Assembly (NCBI GenBank): GCA_004335635.1
Contig: QAXH01006288.1
Span: 1,337-28,580, forward strand
Length of the DNA: 27,244 nt
Source: Chloromonas sp. AAM2
Lineage: Eukaryota; Chlorophyta; Chlorophyceae; Chlamydomonadales; Chlamydomonadaceae
Reading direction: 5' to 3'
The notes beneath the pieces were generated by a model. The model saw only the letters and a program-made list of their open reading frames with translations, did not search any database and had not been told where the DNA came from. Positions 9,401 to 17,836 of this stretch are shown here, piece after piece. Each line of letters begins with the position of its first letter. Within the stretch, counting starts at the first letter, position 1. The translations under genes were made by a program, and so were the position numbers.

Positions 9401-12400
9401 CGAACACACTGGCCTAGCGGGGACACGCGTGTTGCTGTTTCAACAGATCAGGACTGCGTGCAAAGTGTGGACCACAGCATCCGCATGCACACGGATCAGG
9501 GGGTGGGCCGAAGGGCGGTTGGATCAAGCAGCACACGTTGATAAAGCTTGACTGCAGGACCTTCGGCCCCCGTTTGCACAGGGTTGGATGGGGAGCCCTT
9601 TACTCTTGCCACGGTGCCGGGACAGCACCGGGTGCCCTGTCAAGTCTTGCCACATCTGACGCACATCTCATTGTGCCGCCCCACGCATGTGCGCATGTGC
9701 CACAACCCGCAGTCGATGCAGTAACACACACGCGCGGCGTTTGCGGTGCAGGCCTGTCCAATCAGCTGGGGCGTGCGCGCAGCAAGAATTTGGCGCTGAC
9801 CCAGATCTTCAAGCAGTGCCACAACGTCAACGTGCTGTCCGTGTCCAGGTGCAGGGGCCAGACTGCCTGTGCAGTGTGTGCGCCTCCCTGTGCACCATGC
9901 GGAGGATAACCTTACACTCGAACTTTGGTATCCGGGTGCAGCTGCAGGCACGCTCTATGAGCAGGAGGGAAGTTTGCATGTGCTTACAGACTGCACCAGG
10001 ACAGTGTTGTTGCATGAAGTGGGTAGCGTTAGGGTTAGGGCGAAGCGTGCATGGGTAGGGTCCAGTGGATTTTAGGGTTCAAGACATTTCTTGAGGAAGT
10101 TGTTTGTGCCGTGTGTTGCAGGTTCTTCCTGTTTGGCTCCCGTGACCTGTGGTTCGAGGTGCCCCTGCCCTTCTTCCTGCGCAACGAGCTCGTAGGCCTG
10201 GGCTGGAGCCGACCGCTGACTGGGCTGTTCATGGCGCTGTGGATCATCATCTACGGACAGGTAGGAGGGGTTGAGGGGCTGGATAGGACCCACAGGGCAG
10301 GGGGCACAGCGTCCTCGCTTGTCAGGCAGCCTTTGAGGCCTGCACAACCAGCCGTATCCTGCCGTGCATTCACCAAGGAAAGGGAAAGGAAGTGACGTGT
10401 GAAATAGGCGCAGCCATTGGGAAAAGTTTACTTAAGTGACATGGGGATGGATGGATGGGACGTCAGCTGATGGTGCGTTTGTAGACCACACATCAGAGCA
10501 TGTTCATGACAGCTCACCGCAACGGGCTCAGCGCTCTAACATCTCACGTAACTCACAGGTAGGCCAGCCTTGAACGGCTGCCAATCGCTGGAGTCACAGT
10601 CACACAGGTCGTTTCCGAGCTAACGCATTGTAGTGTGTGAACTGAGAATCACAATCGCAAAGGGGGTTTGCATAGGTAATGCGTTGTAGTGTGTGAACTA
10701 GCAGTCTGGTGTCATCGATCTGGTGTGCTGCAAGCGGGTGTTCGTGGTGCTGGTTGTGCCCTTTCAGGTTCAGTCCTGGACGCCCCAGCTGTTCCTTCAG
10801 CCCCTGCGGCAGAGCCCCGCCAACAGCCTGGTGGCCATGCTGTGGTGCGCGCTGCTGGTGGCCTGCCCGCTGTTCATGGGGGGCATGACGCAGGTGGGCA
10901 CAGGCAGGCATGACGCAGGTGGGCACAGGCAGGCATGGTGTGGATTGATGCGTGCCGGCTGACGCGGCAAGGTGCTGCTTAAGCAGTCAAAAGCGGCACA
11001 AATCATACACCAAGACTCAACACCCTCATGACAGGCTCCCGCACGAAGTAATCAAGTATACATGTTTTTGAGAGGTTGACAACTCGGCAGGCATGTGGAT
11101 TTGCCAGGATGTGCTTTTCTGAATCCCATTCCAGTCTTGGTCGAATCCCCTGATTTCTTCAGCCGCCTGTCCTCCCTTTCCCCTGTGCCGCAGTCCTCTC
11201 CAGTGTTCGCTGATCGCAATGTGGACGGCATGGCTGGGGTGATGATCGCTGGCCTGGCCGCCTTCTGCCTGGTGTTCGCCGTCAACTCGTCAGTGCACAG
11301 CTACCTCATTGTAAAGTGAGTCACACACCGGCAGGGCAGGACAGGGCAGGCCTTAGGTGAGGCGAGACAATCAATTGAATGTCGACCTGCTGCCTGACAT
11401 ACTTTGATTGATGATAGTCATCGTTGCATCTCCAGTGCTGGTAAGCACTGGGACTGCAAGCCCTCATGTAACGAGTACACAGAGGTCAAGACTGTGTGTT
11501 GTTGCCGCGCCCTGTCCCTTGCAGGTACGCAGACGGTGACAAGGTGCGGGGGCAGCGACCGGCCATGGCCACACGGCTGCCCGTGCAACCACCTCCTCAA
11601 TTGAGCAAATATGAACAGCGTGCGCTCCTTTCATCCCGTCCTCTCATCCAATCATGACGCTTTATTGCACCGGGATTCGGGATGCATGCCATTGGTTTGT
11701 TCAAAAAATAATGTCTGGCGTCTGAGGCCTGAGAACCTATCTTGTCTGCAGGTGGCTCTCAATGTCGGTTTCTACTACATGGCCAATGCCATGGGTCGGT
11801 TGGTAGGTGAGTGCTGGGTGTGATCGTTCGTGTGTGACGGCCCGTATGGGGCCCTTGTAGGCAGCCTGCCTGAGTGCGCGAGCCACGTACACAACTTGTG
11901 TCAATCTCAGGCGTGATCTAGTCCAGAGCCAGGTTCTACTGTGACCCTGATGCGTTCATTGGCGCCAGCGGTGAAAGGAAATACAGCGGTAAGAAAGGCA
12001 TCAGCGACAGAGACCTCATCAGTGGATCCACGGAGGTGGTTTTGTTTGCTTTCCCACTATTATCTGTTTCAGCAGACTTGAGGCGCACGTTTCCCCACCG
12101 TTTCTTGCATGCCCTGTGTGTGTCCCTCAGGCACGCTTGTGTCCGGCGCCATGTACTCGTTCATCGGCGACTCGGTGCTGGACGGGTTCGCGGCGTGCTT
12201 CTGGACCTCTGCGGCCTTCGTGGCAGCCTCAGGTAGGCAGGGGAACAGGAGTGAGAGACACGGGAGACGTGTGGGCAGGGGAACAGGAGTGAGAGACACA
12301 GGAGACATGTGGGCAGGGGCGGACTGGCGGGCTGGAAGGCAGCCAGTGTTGTGACGCACAGGCTTGCATGTGACTCAACTGGCTGCATGGAAGGCAGGGC

Positions 12401-13118
12401 CGGTTGTTCACGCTCGGGGATTCAATGAGTAGAGGATGGCTAGCCACAGACCCATCAAAGGCCAGTGCAAGCATGGACAAGGGAAACCAAGCGGGATGGT
12501 TCATGCACTCTTGAGTGAAGCTAGACAGTGTGGATTGTGGCAAGGACAATGCGCTAAGCTGCCCTGTATCGCTTCTTTGTGTGCTGCAGTTGTAGTGGAC
12601 TTCTTCCTGCGCGACGGGTCAGAAGGGCTGCGTCTGGGACCGGTGAGTGCAGGGAGTGAGGTAGGGTGGGGAGGAGGGCCGCTGAAGCGCTGTGCGTTGC
12701 CACCTGACAACGGCACCACCTGCTTGAATCATCAAGTTGTTACTGCAGTGGCAGGCAGGCATCTCGTTGCCTGTAGGAAGATGTCACCTGAGCTGGTAAG
12801 CCAGGCTGGGGTGCCTGGAATGACGGGCCACAGGGCATGCGCTGGGGCTCTGCAGTCGTGCGGCCCAAGCCACGATTTTTCTTGTGCCCCTCTGTGCCGC
12901 AGTGCCTGACCCTTGTGGCTCCCTCGCCTGGGCTCCCAGTCACTGCATCAGGAGGCGACTCAGAAACGGGCCAGAAACCGCTGCAGGATGATGCGCCAGA
13001 TGCTGGCATGATCCCGGCAGCAGCTGCACCGGAGGTGGTGGTGTTGATGCGGGGGCCGGGGGCTGACGCGCCTGACAAGCCTGACGCGCCCAATGGCCCA
13101 GCCGCCGCATCTGCTTGA
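6485..13118 (+). CDS. ARSJ: ArsJ-type organoarsenical efflux permease, MFS fold (16 exons, 554 aa)
   Basis: Exons: 6485-6694, 7105-7175, 7450-7520, 7900-8001, 8406-8503, 8734-8812, 9287-9391, 9752-9848, 10122-10260, 10768-10893, 11194-11315, 11525-11543, 11752-11806, 12131-12232, 12590-12642, 12903-13118; all GT-AG and in phase to a TGA. The start at 6485 has good context (CACCATGG). Residues 1-56 are hydrophilic and acidic, unlike a plastid transit peptide. The core, roughly 57-470, has many hydrophobic helices and ArsJ-like blocks: YTMTDGAIRMIVLLNAY (from 71), GIAKDLTKLGGKTVTK (169-184), LITGWKNSLKGVGYF (from 201), FFLFGSRDLWFEVPLPFF (from 279) and MANAMGRLVGTLVSG (from about 423). The tail after ~483 is Pro/Ala/Asp-rich and probably disordered. 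Bacterial ArsJ is about 400 aa and exports 1-arseno-3-phosphoglycerate made by a neighbouring GAPDH, the arrangement seen here. Introns 1 and 4 carry copies of the ~110-bp repeat. The membrane (plasma versus internal) is not shown by sequence. Confidence 0.93.
6808..6885 (-). repeat. Dispersed ~110-bp repeat, copy 3
   Basis: Minus-strand copy in ArsJ intron 1, with CTCTGAATCCCCTTTACAC and GGTTTCGGCTAGGCTGATGT. It places a TGTAA motif (6881-6885) on the coding strand of ArsJ, inside an intron. Confidence 0.85.
7240..7295. repeat. CA-rich microsatellite in ArsJ intron 2
   Basis: Imperfect CA repeats with ATCCACA interruptions. Confidence 0.75.
8227..8296 (+). repeat. Dispersed ~110-bp repeat, copy 4
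   Basis: Plus-strand copy (TTACATCAGCCTAGCCGAAA onward) in ArsJ intron 4, ending after GCCCACCTG. It is opposite in orientation to copy 3 in intron 1. Confidence 0.85.
10622..10700 (+). repeat. Paired ~21-bp direct repeat in ArsJ intron 9
   Basis: The string TTGTAGTGTGTGAACT occurs near 10628 and again near 10685, about 57 bp apart. Confidence 0.7.
10884..10933 (+). repeat. 25-bp tandem duplication across the exon 10 splice donor of ArsJ
   Basis: Two head-to-tail copies of a unit containing CATGACGCAGGTGGGCACAG. Each copy contains the donor CAG/GTGGGC, at 10894 and 10919. The first keeps the ArsJ reading frame; the second would add 25 nt and shift it. Confidence 0.85.
12236..12318 (+). repeat. 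38-bp tandem repeat (two copies) in ArsJ intron 14
   Basis: GGGGAACAGGAGTGAGAGAC recurs with a 38-bp period immediately after the exon 14 donor, followed by a partial third unit. Confidence 0.8.
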
Positions 13119-13994
13119 TGCATGCCCTTTCAGCTAGTTGATATACAAGGCCTGGGCCTGTATCGAGTTTGTCAGGTTGGAAAAGTGTTCGTCCGGGCGA
13201 GTGTGGCAAGTGTGGCACGCGGTTACCACAAAGGCTACCAATACACGTACAGATAAAAGCATGCGAAGGCTTGTGCTAGATTTTCAAGGGCTTGTGTGCC
13301 CACCACTCGAGGAGGGCGTGCTGCATGGAGGCAGGTTGGTTTGTATTCAAAAACAAAGCAGTGAGTTCTTGGTGCAGCAGTGCACACTCCCAACCCTTGG
13401 GTCGCACGATTGGAGGGCACGTTATGATTTCGACAGCTGCCTCCACTTGCCCTTGGATGGCCCTAGTGCACACTGACCCCCATGACCGCGCATGATCACT
13501 AGCATACGCGCGAGGGTGAGTGCAGAAACAACACACGAACGGAACTGTTCTTGTTCCACCCTCCAGCCCCTTGACCGCATATCTTATGCATGTGCACGAG
13601 GGTTGGGATGAATGGCATGATGTGCTTGACGTAGGCGTGGCCGTTGACTTTGAGCTCCTTTCTGCCTTTACACTCAATTGTCTGATTTTGCTTTTCATAC
13701 TATTCAGAATTCTCAACGTAGCATGTCATTCGGCATGTGCATGGCAATTCGTATGCTGATGTTTCTCCATTCCTTCTTGTACGTTTAAAAAAAAACGTTT
13801 GCCGGTTCTGAGACAATCCGTCAGGCCTGGGAATATCGCCAGGAACCCGTGTTGGTGCTGGGTGATGTGCCTAGTCGGTTAGAAGGCCATGCATGTGTCT
13901 TGGGCGCCTGAGTCGTGACGGCGAACCAAGCACATACCAGCCTTGTGTAGCAATGGAACCCAGCTAGCATTTCATTGATATTCGTTTTCATTGC

Positions 13995-14154
13995 AGTGTC
14001 ACGGACGCCTGAACAGTGAAGGCGTTGCGTGTTGATTTTGTATTTGATGCTTCTACAGGTTGCTCGAGTGCCATGGGAGCCTGGACAATGCAGGCAGACT
14101 CATCACTGTAAGCACATGTAAGCGGGTTCTGGATCACGTCGTGTGATTTTGCAA
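13995..14154 (+). repeat. ~160-bp direct repeat, first copy (with paired TGTAA motifs)
   Basis: Matches 16929-17080 with few differences. Shared strings include GGACGCCTGAACAGTGAAGG, GGTTGCTCGAGTGCCATGGG and GCGGGTTCTGGATCACGTCG. It contains CTGTAAGCACATGTAAGC, two TGTAA motifs ten bases apart. It sits about 0.9-1 kb past the ArsJ stop, so it may be the ArsJ 3' end. Confidence 0.85.
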
Positions 14155-14773
14155 GTGAGGCAGATGGGAGAGGTGTCCATACGTGTTAGCAGGCAGGTGG
14201 TGGGCAATCTGGTAAAGAGCAATGCAGAAGATGATTGTCACAATGCACTGGACTGATTGGCGGATGCAGTATCAGCCCAGCAGTATCAGCCCATGCAGAC
14301 GGGTCGAAGGACAGTACAACCCCAACCCTACCCTACCCTCCCAGGGGGCAAGGCTGAGGGTCCTTCGGGCACGAAGAGGCTTCGGCCTTGCGCTTCAGGG
14401 GACTTTGGTCGCTCACACACTGGGCTTGACTCTGATGCTTGAAACGCATGATGCTGATGCCTTTTATGGCCAGTTTGTCACGTGCCAAAAACAATTTCCA
14501 GTTGGAAAATGTTTTTGGTTCATGTTATGTCAACAAGGCATCCATGTGGAATGTGAACAACCTCATGTGAAGGTCTGCAGGTCCTGAAGCCTTCAAACAG
14601 CCACTCGTGGACAGGGGCACCACAACGTCACGCGCAGGTCATCAACCCTACTCTACCCATCCTCAGACAACGCAGCGACACGCCCTACTACCACACAGTC
14701 ATCATATCTGGCTTGTAAGGCGCAACGCCTGTGCAAACCGTGTTGCGATTTCAATGTTCAGAAACCCGGAATG

Positions 14774-14886
14774 TTACATCAGCCTAGCCGAAACCGCATA
14801 GCACTGTGTAAAGGGGATTCAGAGAGCCCACCTGTGCTGCACATCCACCGGTATATGCAGCGACAAAAAGTGGTTGGCTGGTCCCC
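14774..14886 (+). repeat. Dispersed ~110-bp repeat, copy 5 (full length)
   Basis: The best reference copy: TTACATCAGCCTAGCCGAAA at the left, CACTGTGTAAAGGGGATTC in the middle, CATCCACCGGTATATGCAGC and then GGTTGGCTGGTCCCC at the right. It has TGTAA motifs on both strands. It ends 77 bp before the small basic-protein start codon. Confidence 0.9.
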
Positions 14887-14963
14887 TTATTCACCCGTTT
14901 TGTTTTCTAGTGTTTGGAAGCCTAATCCTTGCGCGCAGTCAGCCCTTCCCTGTATATGCCAGC

Positions 14964-15334
14964 ATGTCGACGCGCTTGCTGAAAAAGACGTTGGCAACAC
15001 TGACGGCTGAACACGCTGCACCTAAAGACAGCGCAGCCGGCGGAAAGAAAGCCAAGAAGGAAGTGCTCAAGGTGAAGAAACAGCTGGCAAAGGAGAAGGC
15101 GCAGGTGCAAGCAGCCGTACAGCTGCAGGCCCGGCATCGGAGCTACTTCGCTGCGACGGCTCGGCCAGCGGAGCAGGCCTCAGGGCTGATGCAGGAGGTG
15201 CGCTCCTGCGGCCCCATGCCATCTGGCGGCTGCAGCAACCAGTACCACACATGCATTGAGCTTCTAGTATCTTCAAGCTTTGCCGCCTGCATGCTGGATT
15301 GCAGTTGCTGAAGAAGGTCAACAAGCGGAAATAA
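14964..15334 (+). CDS. Small lysine-rich, probably helical protein (2 exons, 87 aa)
   Basis: Exon 1 is 14964-15197 (donor GAG/GTGCGC) and exon 2 is 15305-15334 (acceptor GGATTGCAG), joined in phase 0 to a TAA. The protein starts MSTRLLKKTLATLTAEH, continues with a Lys/Ala-rich probable helix (GGKKAKKEVLKVKKQLAKEK, about residues 26-45) and a Gln/Arg stretch (QLQARHRSYFAA), and ends LLKKVNKRK. The strong positive charge suggests a nucleolar or RNA-associated protein, but no family is recognised with confidence. Support is the coding-like composition and a short final exon that keeps frame to a basic C-terminus. The start was chosen as the ATG before the basic helix; the frame is open further upstream to 14874. 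Confidence 0.5.
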
Positions 15335-16591
15335 GGCGCTCCCAGGGTGGCTGGATGGCGCATGCATGGTGTCAGCCCAGGCACTAGCCCTGTGCAGCAG
15401 CATGGCCCTGGCTATCCAAGCATGGGGAGAAATGTGGGGATTGGCCACCAGCACCAGCGCCCTTGCTGCATCAATGAGCTCAATCTAGTGGTGTCCCTCG
15501 TGTCGCCAGCCATGACGACTGCACATTCGCACTTGCAAACCATTGTGTCGGCTTGCAGCAGCCAAAGCAGAACAAGCAGAAGCAACAGCGGCAGCAGAAG
15601 CAGCATCGGCAGCAGAAGAGCAGACTGTCTCCAGGCTGCACAGTGGGAGTCATCGCATGCGCGGCACACCACCACGTGCCACTTCATGCCCTTCAGTCAG
15701 TCAGGTGCAGGGGACCTGGCCTGGCAGGCACTCCGCTGCAGCCGGCGGCAGTTCTACGTCAGCTCACTGTGTGCTGGCGGCCCGTGTCGGGGCTCTCCAT
15801 ACCACTCTCGTCCGCCCTCCAGTTGGCGGGAACCAACATCACATGGACGTGCAACCCCACAGCCTAGGGCTCATCACTGGCAGGGCCAGGCTGCACTGCC
15901 ACAGGTGAGGGTGGTACGTTTGTGTCAGCATGGAAAGCGTGGCAGCATGACAAGCGTGGCACCAGCGTGGCAGCAGCCTGTTTCACGGGGAGAGAAGGCA
16001 ACTTGCTCACCCTTGCAACTATGCTCAGCAGCCCTGCACTGCATTGCATTGCATGTGGCCACACACTGATTATATTTAGTCATCTGTCCTGTCCCGCATG
16101 TCAGGCATCCAGTGGCCGCACAATCCCATACCCTGCCTTTGTCGAGTCAGGAGCGCATCACAATGATTATACAAAACACTGTGGTTGTGTACAGCGTCTC
16201 TCGTTGAAAGCTATGCATGCAGGCCTCTCCTTTATATCCTCAATGCCAGTGGCGTACTCACATAGGATATAGGTACTGTACTCACATAGGATGCACATGG
16301 GATACAAACTGTACGTGCAGTGTGTGACGTGTGACACGTGGTGTGTGCTGTACAGGTGCTTGCCGGCCTGTGTCGCCAGACGTCACACATAGTAAACATC
16401 AGCAATGGCCCCGGGCCGCTCAGCCCAGGCTGCCAATATATGCCCATGCAGCGTTGGCCTGCCCTCAGGGGGTGCCAAGTTCGCTGCCTTAACGTCCCAT
16501 CCGGCCTGTCTGGCGCCCAGGCGGCCAGCTACCGCCACCAATCCTATTCCGGTGCAGGAGGGCCTGCTTGCTACAGCAGCGCATGTCCCGC

Positions 16592-16671
16592 TCAGGGCTT
16601 AGCTGAAACCGCGTAGTACTGTGTAAAGGGGATTCAGGGAGCCCACCTGTCCTGCACATCCACCGGTATAT
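16592..16671 (+). repeat. Dispersed ~110-bp repeat, copy 6
   Basis: Left end degraded (CTTAGCTGAAACC); the middle has ACTGTGTAAAGGGGATTC. It breaks off at CCACCGGTATAT, exactly where the block shared with the GAPDH/ArsJ promoter begins. Confidence 0.85.
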
Positions 16672-16718
16672 CGGCTTGAAAAAGGACGCAAGCGGCAGGG
16701 AATCAAAAAAACATTATT
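16672..16718 (+). repeat. ~47-bp block shared with the GAPDH/ArsJ promoter (6068-6120)
   Basis: CGGCTTGAAAAAGGACG, then GCGGCAGGGAATC and an A run ending ACATTATTC. It is fused directly to the broken end of repeat copy 6. Confidence 0.75.
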
Positions 16719-16928
16719 CATAGTTCATGTCTACAAGATGCCCACTTCAATTGGTGTCTGCGCACGCATGCTTTAGGTTCCGTGCTGTGTTCCATGTCGG
16801 CACTGTTTGGTTTTCTGCACTGCGGCTTGCAAGAATGGTTCTTGTGCTACTGCAACCATGTAAACCGACTGTGTCGCGACTGAGAGCAGCTGAGTGCCAC
16901 AGAATGTTGGTTACATCAGAGAGCCCAG

Positions 16929-17080
16929 CGTCATGGACGCCTGAACAGTGAAGGTGTTGCGTGCTGATCTTGTATTTGATGCTTCTATAGGTTGCTCGAG
17001 TGCCATGGGCGCCTGGAGATTGCAGGCAGACTCATCACTGTAAGCACATGTAAGCGGGTTCTGGATCACGTCGTGTGATT
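16929..17080 (+). repeat. ~160-bp direct repeat, second copy
   Basis: Counterpart of 13995-14154, again with two TGTAA motifs (about 17040 and 17050). Its right edge, GTGTGATTTTG, runs straight into repeat copy 7, whereas the first copy continues into unrelated sequence there. Confidence 0.85.
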
Positions 17081-17169
17081 TTGTCGCTGCATACTGGTGG
17101 ATGCAGGACAGGTGAGCTCTCTGAATCCCCTGGATACAGTGCTAGTCGGTTCCGGCTAGGCTGAGGTAA
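17080..17169 (-). repeat. Dispersed ~110-bp repeat, copy 7
   Basis: Minus-strand copy with TGTCGCTGCATACTGG, CTCTGAATCCCC and GGCTAGGCTGAGGTAA. The terminal TGTAA has become GGTAA. Confidence 0.8.
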
Positions 17170-17577
17170 CCTACCCACTACTGCGAACCCACTAATTCCC
17201 AATACTACTGTTCAGTTGCCTGACTAGGCAAGGCTAGGCTAACCTGCCTGAACAGTGAACACCAACAGGAACAAAACGCAGTGTGCATGAAGGGAGAGGC
17301 TAACAGTCGCCTCACGCCAATGTAAACATTACGTTTTCACCGGTTTGTAAACAAGGTGGGGAGAAGCCTGGGAGAATACCTGCTTGCGACACGCCCAGTC
17401 AACCCTAACAAACCCTAAGCCACACAAGTTGGACCTGACTGACCATGAGCAGCACCTACGCTACAACATGGTTGCTGCCCAGCCCAACGCATGTTTAAAT
17501 TTGACTATTCCCTGTAGAACTTCAAGTTGAAGAGAAGGGAGTTGCCACATGAACGGTGGGCGCCTGACTTGCGTATC

Positions 17578-17621
17578 TTACATCAGCTTAGCCGGAACCG
17601 CGTAGCACTGTGTAAAGGGTT
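17578..17621 (+). repeat. Dispersed ~110-bp repeat, copy 8 (left part only)
   Basis: TTACATCAGCTTAGCCGGAA through CACTGTGTAAAGGG, then truncated. It lies about 215 bp before the modular gene start. Confidence 0.8.
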
Positions 17622-17836
17622 CGTTCGCATCCCTATTACCACGGGCAAAATCCACACAAAAGCGTGATCAACTACCGTAACCACGGTGTAACGGCTTTCG
17701 AGCGTTTGCGTCTTTCGAGTATTTTGCACACTGCAGATGCCACTCATCTGCCTGCAGCCATTGCCTATGTGTTCAGCGCGTTTGCATCAGGCATCATCAG
17801 CGGCAATCGCGCGTCTGGATGTTCACGACGGGTGCC

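Larger units (their letters stand above)
13119..14963. other. ArsJ 3' flank and spacer without a supported gene
   Basis: No exon on either strand could be tied to splice sites or a family. The first TGTAA after the ArsJ stop was seen at about 14104 and again at 14114, within the duplicated ~160-bp segment, so the ArsJ 3' UTR may be about 1 kb. Also present: a poly-A run near 13788 and a repeat copy at 14774-14886. Confidence 0.5.
15335..17836. other. Spacer with repeats and unresolved open stretches
   Basis: Two stretches, about 15543-15908 and 16338-16616, are open in more than one plus-strand frame at once, so frame alone does not show coding. The first includes an Ala/Glu-rich reading (AKAEQAEATAAAEAASAAEE) after a TTGCAG acceptor and ends at a possible donor (CACAG/GTGAGG, 15907). 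The second has a Cys/Ser-rich reading. Neither joins to neighbours in an obvious way. The rest is repeat copies 6-8, the second copy of the ~160-bp repeat and the block shared with the GAPDH/ArsJ promoter. Confidence 0.4.

Noticed and set aside
11752..11802. Earlier donor (TTG/GTAGGT) for ArsJ exon 13
   Set aside because: It would break the frame into exon 14; the next donor (GTAG/GTGAGT, exon end 11806) keeps frame and restores RLVGTLVSG.
13276..13716. 146-residue open frame on the minus strand past ArsJ
   Set aside because: It lies in the presumed ArsJ 3' UTR, has no splice context or family signal, and plus-strand frames of similar length overlap it.
15347..16069. 240-residue open frame on the plus strand, the longest in the window
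   Set aside because: It crosses likely splice sites, is Ser/His/Arg-rich without any motif, and overlaps two other open frames over the same bases.
17819..17836. Upstream in-frame ATG for the modular gene
   Set aside because: Context has T at -3, and the extra MFTTGA would precede an otherwise typical signal peptide starting at 17837; possible but less likely.
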